A stretch of 64,000 nt of DNA, taken from NCBI GenBank assembly GCA_965249035.1, contig CBDFKV010000005.1, positions 62,001-126,000 on the forward strand, written 5' to 3'. Each line of letters starts with the position of its first letter. Position 1 is the first letter of the stretch. This stretch comes from CBDFKV01 sp965249035. GTDB taxonomy: Bacteria > Pseudomonadota > Gammaproteobacteria > Arenicellales > Poriferihabitantaceae. The translations under genes and the position numbers were made by a program. Below are positions 1-6,532 of this stretch, one piece after another. Under the pieces are notes generated by a model. It made no database searches, was not told the origin of the DNA, and saw nothing but the letters and a program-made list of their open reading frames with translations.

Positions 1-768
1 ACGGGATCGGACGCTATCGGTGACGCTGGCTATGCCAAGGTATCGATACATGCCGACGAATTCAATGAATTGATCGGTGATGAATTTGTGCCGATGTTGA
101 ATAAGGCAGGTGGTGCCGGTTATCAGGTAACGGCTTACACCCAAACCTGGGCAGATATCGAGGCGCGTATTGGTAGTCGCGCCAAGGCTGAACAGGTTGG
201 CGGTAACTTCAACACGCTGGCGATGTTGCGGGTTTTACGAACCGACACCGCTGAAATGTTGACGGATAAATTGCCAAAAGTGCAAGTTAATCAAATCACC
301 ACTTTGTCCGCAGCCAGTCATTCCGACACACCCGAGGACGGTACACCGTTTTCATCCAGGGTTGAAGATCGTATTACGACTGCTGATGTGCCGATGATCG
401 ATCCGTCTGATTTAACTCGTTTGCCCAAAGGCCAGGCGTTCATCTTGAAAGAAGGTGGGCAACTGTTCAAGGTGCGTTTGCCATTGGCAGTTGCCGACGA
501 TGAAGGCATACCCGACCAGGTACGTGGGCTGGTCGAGAATATGCGCAAGGATAGCGATACCCGCAATTCCGATACCTGGTATCGGGATGAGTGGTGGCAA
601 AGCACCGTTGGCGGTGCGGTCAATACCCGTAATTTCCGTGATCTGGTTTTTGGCAACAAACAAGACGAAGCCCAAAATCCAGAGGATTTGGTGAGTCAGG
701 ATGATGCTGATCCGTCAAATAATGTTGACAGCGCTCAGGAGCCTGATATGGAGGCTTTCAATGGTTGA
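1..768 (+). CDS. traD: Conjugative coupling protein TraD, C-terminal part (5' truncated by window)
   Basis: The frame is open from base 1, so this is the end of a longer gene. The visible 255 residues contain a stretch like the end of a VirD4/TraD ATPase domain (VTAYTQTWADIEARIG, then NFNTLAMLRV), followed by a polar, acidic tail rich in D, E and N. TraD-type ATPases sit in the inner membrane and feed the relaxase-DNA complex to the mating channel. The assignment to the SXT/TOL-type TraD family rests on this end plus the position directly before the TIGR03747-type membrane gene, as in PFGI-1-like ICEs. The stop overlaps the next start by 8 bases, which suggests translational coupling. The Walker motifs lie outside the window. 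Confidence 0.85.
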   Translation, partial: TGSDAIGDAGYAKVSIHADEFNELIGDEFVPMLNKAGGAGYQVTAYTQTWADIEARIGSRAKAEQVGGNFNTLAMLRVLRTDTAEMLTDKLPKVQVNQITTLSAASHSDTPEDGTPFSSRVEDRITTADVPMIDPSDLTRLPKGQAFILKEGGQLFKVRLPLAVADDEGIPDQVRGLVENMRKDSDTRNSDTWYRDEWWQSTVGGAVNTRNFRDLVFGNKQDEAQNPEDLVSQDDADPSNNVDSAQEPDMEAFNG

Positions 769-1447
769 TCGTACCCGTGAGTCCAAACCGGAAAGCAAGG
801 CGTTCCTGGCGCGTCTGTCGCGCATTCCACTGCATTTAATCCTGTGGGTTTTTGGTTCACTGCTTGTCTCTTTGATACTGGAATGGCTGTTGATGTCCTT
901 TGTCTGGTACGACCAAGGCGCTGAGCACTCGCGCCAGGTATTGATCAAGGAATGGGGATTCATCAATAGCCACTTCACCCGTGCAGCATTTGGGATTACT
1001 TCACCGTCCGAAATAGCCGCCTTTCTCGCCGAGAAAATGCATTACTGGATATTCACCTGGACAGGGCTGGAATCGCTGCTGCTGTCCATTGGCAAGTTCG
1101 GCAATCTGATCGGTGAGTACATCAATGCATCGCTGAATATCACGCAAGTGTTCTTTTTGCGCTTGTCGATCACGATTGCATCGCTACCGTTATTTGTTCT
1201 GTTTGGCTATTGGGGCTTTTTTGAAGGCTTGGTACGCCGCGATCTGAGGCGCTACGGCGCGGATTACGAGCGCGGGCTGTTGTTTTCATGGGCCAAGTAT
1301 CTAACTGGCTCAGTCATTATTTTGCCGATCATTTTCTATCTGACCATACCCGTCACCCTGAACCCTGCACTGGTTTTTATTCCGTTCGCGGCTTTGTTGG
1401 CGATTGTCCTGATGGTCGTGTCATCCACTTTCACCAAATACGTTTGA
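761..1447 (+). CDS. ICE membrane protein, TIGR03747-like (DUF4400)
   Basis: This 228-residue protein has a short basic N-terminus, one hydrophobic segment at about residues 25-50, and three more in the second half (about 130-150, 175-195 and 200-225). This fits the inner-membrane protein that follows traD in PFGI-type ICEs. I chose ATG 761 because GGAGG-like bases (750-755) precede it and it overlaps the traD stop; an upstream start at 701 would add 20 residues deep inside traD. Its role in mating-pair formation is known only by association with the conserved cluster. The motif RRDLRRYGADYERG in the loop before the last membrane segments is characteristic in my reading of the family. Confidence 0.8.
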   Translation: MVDRTRESKPESKAFLARLSRIPLHLILWVFGSLLVSLILEWLLMSFVWYDQGAEHSRQVLIKEWGFINSHFTRAAFGITSPSEIAAFLAEKMHYWIFTWTGLESLLLSIGKFGNLIGEYINASLNITQVFFLRLSITIASLPLFVLFGYWGFFEGLVRRDLRRYGADYERGLLFSWAKYLTGSVIILPIIFYLTIPVTLNPALVFIPFAALLAIVLMVVSSTFTKYV

Positions 1448-1458
1448 GGTTTTATCTC

Positions 1459-1818
1459 ATGAGTTTTACCAAATTGTTCCGCATCACCTTGCTGGCAAGC
1501 CTGCTGACCGCGCCATTAATGGTTAGCGCCGATCAGGTTCCAGGCTTTGTACGGGATGGGGAAGATAATCAGTTTTTCCAGAGCAGAGCGGAAGGCTTGA
1601 GTGTGGTGGTCAAGGAAATCACCGCGCTCAAGCAATTGATTCAAATCGTTCAGTCACTGCCCGATGAACGTGGTCGTTATCGCGTTTCATTTGATCGCAT
1701 GTTGACCGACCTTGATCTGATTCAAAAAGGTGTACTGGAGACTATTAACCTTCCGACAACTGCGCCCGTTCAGGGCATTCAGGAGTATCCGGCATTGACA
1801 GCGGACTACATGGAGTAA
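1459..1818 (+). CDS. Periplasmic RAQPRD-family ICE protein (TIGR01690-like)
   Basis: The protein has 119 residues and a clear signal peptide (MSFTKLFRITLLASLLTAP, cleavage near VSADQ). The mature part is helical and contains RGRYRVSFDRMLTDLDLIQKG, which corresponds to the arginine-rich block that gives the family its name. ATG 1459 gives a proper signal sequence; longer starts reach back into the previous gene and were rejected. It lies 11 bases after the TIGR03747-like gene and 3 bases before the next gene, inside the operon. The family is a small exported component of MPF-G-type conjugation systems whose precise function is not known. Confidence 0.8.
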   Translation: MSFTKLFRITLLASLLTAPLMVSADQVPGFVRDGEDNQFFQSRAEGLSVVVKEITALKQLIQIVQSLPDERGRYRVSFDRMLTDLDLIQKGVLETINLPTTAPVQGIQEYPALTADYME

Positions 1819-1821
1819 GAC

Positions 1822-2085
1822 ATGGCAGCACTAGGCACAGATACGATCACCTCTAACGTGTCCTCTGCATTTGATGCGGCTTCGGGCACGACTACAACGG
1901 CAGTCTTCGGTTTGATTGTTGCTGCTGCTGCGGTGGGCGTATTCGTGTGGGCTGGCAGTTACGTGATTCGGACGTTTGCGACCGGGCTTCAAAGTGGCGA
2001 CGTTAAGCACATTTTCAGCGGAATCGTCATGGTGGTTCTGGTCGTGTTTACGATGCTCTACATAATTAACTACATCAAACCTTAA
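1822..2085 (+). CDS. Small two-helix membrane protein, TIGR03758-like (DUF3262)
   Basis: An 87-residue protein with two hydrophobic helices (about residues 28-50 and 66-84) separated by a short polar loop (TFATGLQSGDVKH). Size, topology and position just before the TIGR03745-like gene match the ICE family TIGR03758. Two-helix proteins of this type resemble pilin precursors or small inner-membrane parts of type IV secretion systems; pilin identity is inference. The first 25 residues are rich in S, T and A, without a classic cleavage site. It starts 3 bases after the preceding stop. Confidence 0.75.
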   Translation: MAALGTDTITSNVSSAFDAASGTTTTAVFGLIVAAAAVGVFVWAGSYVIRTFATGLQSGDVKHIFSGIVMVVLVVFTMLYIINYIKP

Positions 2086-2114
2086 CTACTTTTTATTTAA
2101 CGGAGATCAATCCA

Positions 2115-2537
2115 ATGACTACCAATAAAACACTTACTATTTTCAAGAAATACTCGATGCCCCTGCTAATTGCGCTCGGTCTGTTTGGCCTGGCTAAAGT
2201 GGGCTTTGCCGATATTACCACACCGACTTTGCCCGACGGTTCGGCAGCGTCCGATAACTTTATCGGTGATATGGGCAAGGTGCTTAAAGGTGCCTTTCAG
2301 TTGGGTATCTATGCGCTGCTGGCCGGTGGTTGGCTGGTCGCGGGTTATCTGATCATTCAAGGCGCAATCGCCATGTTTCAGTCAAAGGGTGGTGCTGGAC
2401 AATTCTTCATGGGCATATTTGTCGCCTTTGTGATGGTACTGGCGATGACGTACTTCCTGGACAAAGGTGAGACTGCACTGGACGATATTGGCGTTTCGTC
2501 GCTGTATCAGCCTGCTTCAATCACTTCGATTGCATAG
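2115..2537 (+). CDS. Pilin-like membrane protein, TIGR03745-like (DUF2976)
   Basis: This 140-residue protein begins with a signal-like segment (residues 15-33, ending GFADITTP), followed by two further hydrophobic helices (about 63-88 and 95-115). The family TIGR03745 occupies this place in PFGI/TOL-like ICEs. Three short membrane proteins in a row (1822, 2115, 2547) is the usual pilin/VirB3-like block. A good ribosome site (GGAG at about 2101) precedes ATG 2115. The exact role, whether major pilin or membrane scaffold, is not shown by the sequence. Confidence 0.8.
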   Translation: MTTNKTLTIFKKYSMPLLIALGLFGLAKVGFADITTPTLPDGSAASDNFIGDMGKVLKGAFQLGIYALLAGGWLVAGYLIIQGAIAMFQSKGGAGQFFMGIFVAFVMVLAMTYFLDKGETALDDIGVSSLYQPASITSIA

Positions 2538-2546
2538 GGATTAGCA

Positions 2547-2921
2547 ATGGCTAAGCCACAACAACGCTTACCCCTAACCACACGGGTTGGACGCCAGCCC
2601 GTGATGGCGATGGGCTTGAATGGGTCAGAATTTATGCTCGTTATCGGTATCGGATTCATAGCGATGATTGTGTTCACCATTCTCGGCTTTGTTGTGCTTG
2701 GCAAATTCCATTATGGAATGCTGTTTGGGTTTATGGCGGCTTTATTGGTTGGCTATATCACGAAGCTGTTATTCGTAGCCTACAAACGCCAAACCCCAGA
2801 CGGGTATTTCCAACAAATTCTTTATCGCCTGCAACGCGATACCACCGGCAACAAAAAGCTGATTACTCACCAGGGTAATTGGGATGCGCTGCGCGTGATT
2901 AAACGACCTCAACTTACATAG
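2547..2921 (+). CDS. TIGR03750-like conjugal transfer protein (DUF3487, VirB3/TraL-like)
   Basis: The protein has 124 residues, with a basic N-terminus and two adjacent membrane helices (about 32-52 and 55-73), then a cytoplasmic tail with YKRQTPDGYFQQILYRLQ. This layout matches TIGR03750 and resembles VirB3/TraL proteins, which pair with the VirB4/TraC ATPase at the inner membrane. The gene starts 9 bases after the previous stop and ends 8 bases before the next start. The VirB3 comparison is based on topology and is inference. Confidence 0.8.
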   Translation: MAKPQQRLPLTTRVGRQPVMAMGLNGSEFMLVIGIGFIAMIVFTILGFVVLGKFHYGMLFGFMAALLVGYITKLLFVAYKRQTPDGYFQQILYRLQRDTTGNKKLITHQGNWDALRVIKRPQLT

Positions 2922-2929
2922 AACCGACG

Positions 2930-3604
2930 ATGCTAAACACAACTGACACTAGCAACCAGGCGGCTATGCCTGGTACGGCTTATAGCCGTGAAACCCATAC
3001 CCTTAAAGCGATTAATCGAGGTTTGATGTTGGTCATCATGCTGATGGCTTTGGCATTGGTCGGCTCTATCGGCCTTTACTGGAATCTGTCAAAGACCGAT
3101 ACCTTATGGGTTCCACCGGATACCAGCAACGGTGCAATGGTGCAAAAGAATATGCCGGACAAGGCCAATATCTACGGCTTTTCCAACTACATCATGCAAT
3201 ACCTGTATCACTGGCCTATTGATGGGGCAGAGGATTACAAGAAGAATGTTTTTGATCTGTCTTTTTACATCACGCCGAATTTCAAGGCGTGGCTGGATAA
3301 AGACTACGGCACCTCCGCGAACTTCGCTGGCATTAACGAGCTGTCTGGACGCCAGAGAATGCTGTTGCCATTAGACCAGAAACGCTATAGCTCGGCGAGT
3401 GTTAAGCCCTTGGCTGATGGCGTTTGGGAAATCACGCTGTATTACCAGCTGCGCGAGCATTACAAGCGCGAAAAAATCAAGGATACGCCGATGCGATATC
3501 GGCTGCGCGTCGTGCGCTCAGAAGTCGATCCCGAACGCAATGCCTGGGGATTGAAGATCGACGGTTTTGTGGAGTCACCAAGCCGTGTCGAGATAGGAGA
3601 CTGA
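2930..3604 (+). CDS. TIGR03746-like (PFL_4703 family, DUF2895) inner-membrane protein, TraE/VirB8-like
   Basis: At 224 residues, it has a single transmembrane helix near residues 32-50 (LMLVIMLMALALVGSIGLYW) and a periplasmic domain of about 170 residues. This is the bitopic topology of TraE/VirB8 proteins, which nucleate the inner-membrane complex. The periplasmic part contains YRLRVVRSEVDPERNAWGLKIDGF, a conserved-looking block near the end. Order (after TIGR03750, before TIGR03749) supports the family. The next gene, an extra small one, starts 3 bases after its stop. Confidence 0.8.
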   Translation: MLNTTDTSNQAAMPGTAYSRETHTLKAINRGLMLVIMLMALALVGSIGLYWNLSKTDTLWVPPDTSNGAMVQKNMPDKANIYGFSNYIMQYLYHWPIDGAEDYKKNVFDLSFYITPNFKAWLDKDYGTSANFAGINELSGRQRMLLPLDQKRYSSASVKPLADGVWEITLYYQLREHYKREKIKDTPMRYRLRVVRSEVDPERNAWGLKIDGFVESPSRVEIGD

Positions 3605-3607
3605 AGA

Positions 3608-3853
3608 ATGGGCCAAACCGTCAGATTTGCACATTTGCATGAAACAGATTTCGGTCAAGTCGTGGTGATCAAGCAGGGACAGCACCACGATCCAGCGATA
3701 TCAGTGATTTATCGTGTCGATGGCATCACCGTCGATGCAGGCAGCACGGTCGGTTCTGAAGCAGAACTCAACCAGCTCTTTGATCAACTTGCCGACCCCA
3801 CGTTCGTCAGTCGAACCGTGGAGTCGTTCAATAAACAGTTACTACAAAGGTAG
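3608..3853 (+). CDS. Small hypothetical protein inserted in the conjugation operon
   Basis: This 81-residue soluble protein has no signal peptide or membrane segment. It reads as a compact beta-rich domain (QVVVIKQGQHHDPAISVIYRVDGITVDAG) followed by a short helix (LNQLFDQLADPTFVSRTVESF). I do not recognise the family. It sits tightly between the TIGR03746- and TIGR03749-like genes, which are normally adjacent, so it is an addition to the core set; its spacing (3 and 5 bases) shows it is co-transcribed and probably real. Its function may be regulatory or unrelated to mating. Confidence 0.6.
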   Translation: MGQTVRFAHLHETDFGQVVVIKQGQHHDPAISVIYRVDGITVDAGSTVGSEAELNQLFDQLADPTFVSRTVESFNKQLLQR

Positions 3854-3858
3854 TCACC

Positions 3859-4815
3859 ATGAATAAACCCTCGTTACCACTGTTGGCAATTGCCCTGGTA
3901 TTACCTTTGTTGGTCTGCATGGGCAATGTTGCTACAGCACAAAACGCCGATGCAGTCGTTAATAGCGACTTTGGTCTGAGCGATGAGCCAAAACCAAAGC
4001 AGCTTGAGCCACAGCAAATCATTTATCACGGTGCGCCGATTTCAATCACCATGAGTGCAGGCCAGGAGCGCCGGATTGTCTTTGATGGAGCATTTGAGAT
4101 CGGTATTGATTCCAAGCTAACGCCGGAAGATCAGGCCGCATTCAGGCCGCAAATCTTCGGCAATAATTTGCTGTTGACCGTTGATCATCCGCTGGCATTG
4201 CGTGTCATTGCCAACGTAGCGGGAGAAAGCGTACCGATTGATTTAGCCGTAGTTGAGGAAGCAAGCGATCATTATCCAGTGGCGATAGTCCGCAAGTCGG
4301 TGATTGAGGCTGAACAACGCCTCAATGCCGAGATTGAGCCGCCGATAGTTCCCACATCGGCATTGCATTATCCAGGCAAGGCCAAGCCTCCAGGCTACGT
4401 AGACCTGGTGCGCTTTGCTGCGCAAAAAATGTATGCGCCGAAACGCTACCAAAAGGACTTGAAGGCAGCAAAGCCGGTTGATGTTGATCCTGCGCCGGTA
4501 CGCCTGATGCGCTTTGATGCGGTTGAAACCAAAGCCATTGGTACCTGGAAATTCGGAGAGCTGTTTGTCACTGCGGTTGAAGTCACAAACAAACATGCCA
4601 GGCCGATCAATCTTGATCCACGACTACTGATCGGTCGCTGGAATGCAGCCAGCTTTCATCACAACCGCCTGGGGCCAGTCGGCAGTCGCTTTGATCGAAC
4701 CATGTTGTACCTGGTATCGACCAAGACCTTCGATGATGCGCTCGGTGTCTATCGCAAGGTAGCGGCGAACAAGAAGGATACAGACGTCGATATGTCACAA
4801 GGTGGGAGGCGGTAG
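3859..4815 (+). CDS. TIGR03749-like (PFL_4704 family) exported protein, TraK/VirB9-like position
   Basis: The 318-residue protein carries a signal peptide (LALVLPLLVCMGNVATAQ, cleavage near residue 27). The mature chain is mostly beta-strand and includes the block HGAPISITMSAGQERRIVFD, typical of TIGR03749 and reminiscent of TraK/VirB9-type secretins. The C-terminal part has an NLDPRLLIGRWNAASFHHNRLGP-like region, a second beta domain. It probably forms part of the periplasmic/outer-membrane core complex with the next two gene products. It ends 2 bases before the following gene. Confidence 0.8.
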   Translation: MNKPSLPLLAIALVLPLLVCMGNVATAQNADAVVNSDFGLSDEPKPKQLEPQQIIYHGAPISITMSAGQERRIVFDGAFEIGIDSKLTPEDQAAFRPQIFGNNLLLTVDHPLALRVIANVAGESVPIDLAVVEEASDHYPVAIVRKSVIEAEQRLNAEIEPPIVPTSALHYPGKAKPPGYVDLVRFAAQKMYAPKRYQKDLKAAKPVDVDPAPVRLMRFDAVETKAIGTWKFGELFVTAVEVTNKHARPINLDPRLLIGRWNAASFHHNRLGPVGSRFDRTMLYLVSTKTFDDALGVYRKVAANKKDTDVDMSQGGRR

Positions 4816-4817
4816 AC

Positions 4818-6125
4818 ATGGCTAAACCCAAGAGTAATATGCTCGTTCTGGTCGGTGCTGGTTTTCTGGCATTGATCGTGATTGCTGGCCTTATGTTTCG
4901 TTTCTACGGTGCTGATATCAGTGATCGGATCACCGGCAAGAATAAGGTGCAGGATGCCAAAGATACCCCGCGTGAATCCCTCACCGCGATGTCATCAAAG
5001 CTGACCGGCGTTCGTGAAACCGTTGACGAACTTGCTAAGAAAATGGCGGCTGGTACTGAGGCGTCGGCTGAAGAACAGGCAAAACTGCTGGAACGGGCGC
5101 GTAAGGAAGCCGCAGCGAGCAACAAAAATGTTCTGGACGTTGTTCAGCAACAATTTGAAGCGCTGTCCAAGAAGATCGAGCAACAGAAGGAATACGAAGT
5201 CAATAAGCCAGTTCCCCAGGGTGGGCAACTGCGCAATGACGGTCGAATCTGGTTTGGACAGCCAGGTACAAGCGCTGCTGGCGGTACGGGTGGAATTCAA
5301 ACCCTGCCTGACCGAATCAAGGGCAAACTTGGTTCACTCGACTTTGCTGGTATCCGCTCGGCTGGCGGTAATCCAGACGATGATAATCCACAGATTCCTG
5401 CGTACACGATTCCATCCAATTCGACCCTGATTGGCTCCAAAGCAATCACCGCCCTGATCGGACGGGTGCCGATAGGTGGGCAATTGCGCGATCCAGTACC
5501 GTTCAAGATCGTCACGGGTGCTGAAAACCTGACCGCCAATGATATGTATCTGCCGGAAGTCGAAAAGATGATCTGGTCGGGTTACGCCGCTGGTGATGGA
5601 GCGATTAAATGCGCTACCGGCAAAGTTACCAGCGTCACCTTTGTATTCAGGGATGGAACGATTCTGACTCAGGACGCCAAGCAACCTGATGTTGGTCTGG
5701 GCTGGATATCCAATGATCAGGGATATCCCTGCATTCCTGGTACCTATGTATCCAATGCACCGGAAGTCATGCGCAAACTGTTTGGTGCTGGATTCGCTAG
5801 TGGAGCTGCGGGTGCGCTTGCACAAGCTCAGACTCAAACAACTGTCACCACGGGCGGCGCACTTGCAACTACAGTTACCGGCGATACCGGCGAATTTGCG
5901 ATTGCACAAGGTTTAGCTGCTGGCTTTTCAGAATGGTCACGATACGTCGCTGAACGTGCGCGGGATCTGTTTGATGCGATTGTGGTTCACCCAGGTGAAG
6001 TGGTGGCGATCAACACCACAGAGCCAATACTGATCGACTATGGCGCTAGAGGCCGCAAAATTCGGCATGTCGCCAACCTCGCAATTCCCGCAACCAAAGT
6101 ACCATCTAACGGAGGATTGGATTGA
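4818..6125 (+). CDS. TIGR03752-like (PFL_4705 family) conjugation scaffold protein, TraB/VirB10-like
   Basis: At 435 residues, it has one N-terminal membrane helix (residues 9-28), a coiled-coil stretch (about 55-125, rich in K, E, A and Q) and a large periplasmic domain. This is the TraB/VirB10 plan: a protein anchored in the inner membrane that spans to the outer-membrane core. The domain contains VPIGGQLRDPVPFKIVTG and, near the end, VVHPGEVVAINTTEPILIDY. ATG 4818 follows GGAGG (4805-4809). Its TGA shares one base with the ATG of the next gene (lipoprotein), the same junction style used throughout the operon. Confidence 0.82.
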   Translation: MAKPKSNMLVLVGAGFLALIVIAGLMFRFYGADISDRITGKNKVQDAKDTPRESLTAMSSKLTGVRETVDELAKKMAAGTEASAEEQAKLLERARKEAAASNKNVLDVVQQQFEALSKKIEQQKEYEVNKPVPQGGQLRNDGRIWFGQPGTSAAGGTGGIQTLPDRIKGKLGSLDFAGIRSAGGNPDDDNPQIPAYTIPSNSTLIGSKAITALIGRVPIGGQLRDPVPFKIVTGAENLTANDMYLPEVEKMIWSGYAAGDGAIKCATGKVTSVTFVFRDGTILTQDAKQPDVGLGWISNDQGYPCIPGTYVSNAPEVMRKLFGAGFASGAAGALAQAQTQTTVTTGGALATTVTGDTGEFAIAQGLAAGFSEWSRYVAERARDLFDAIVVHPGEVVAINTTEPILIDYGARGRKIRHVANLAIPATKVPSNGGLD

Positions 6126-6532
6126 TGAAACCAGTCAGATTTACAGCCAAATTCACAGCCTTGATCGCAGGCGCATTGCTATTGACTGCTTGCCAGACAC
6201 CGACGCCGCAGAAGGAAATCTTTAGACCAGACATTCCATCCATGTCGGAACTCGTCAACGGGATGACTCACAGCGATACCGATGTGAGCATAACCCGCAG
6301 CCATTTTGGTCGCAGTTCGGGTGGCAACGTCCACCAATGGTCGCGTAGTCAAGCGACGGAAATCAGCAACCTGTTTCCGACTATCGATAACCCTCGGATT
6401 AATATCTATGTGTACCCACACATTACCGAGCGTGGTGATCCCGTGCCAGGCTATAGCACTGCGTTCTATCTGTTTACCGAGTCCGGTCAGTTTGCATTGC
6501 CTGGTGAGTTTTATCAGGAGCCAGGACAGTGA
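6125..6532 (+). CDS. TIGR03751-like ICE outer-membrane lipoprotein (TraV-like)
   Basis: A 135-residue precursor with a type II signal peptide; the lipobox LLTAC places the lipidated cysteine at about residue 23. This small lipoprotein position (after the VirB10-like gene, before the VirB4-like ATPase) corresponds to TraV/VirB7, which anchors the core complex in the outer membrane. ATG 6125 overlaps the previous stop (TGATG); a TTG three bases upstream is possible but needless. The C-terminal half is soluble and contains RINIYVYPHITERGDPVPGY. It overlaps the next start by 4 bases. Confidence 0.82.
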   Translation: MKPVRFTAKFTALIAGALLLTACQTPTPQKEIFRPDIPSMSELVNGMTHSDTDVSITRSHFGRSSGGNVHQWSRSQATEISNLFPTIDNPRINIYVYPHITERGDPVPGYSTAFYLFTESGQFALPGEFYQEPGQ

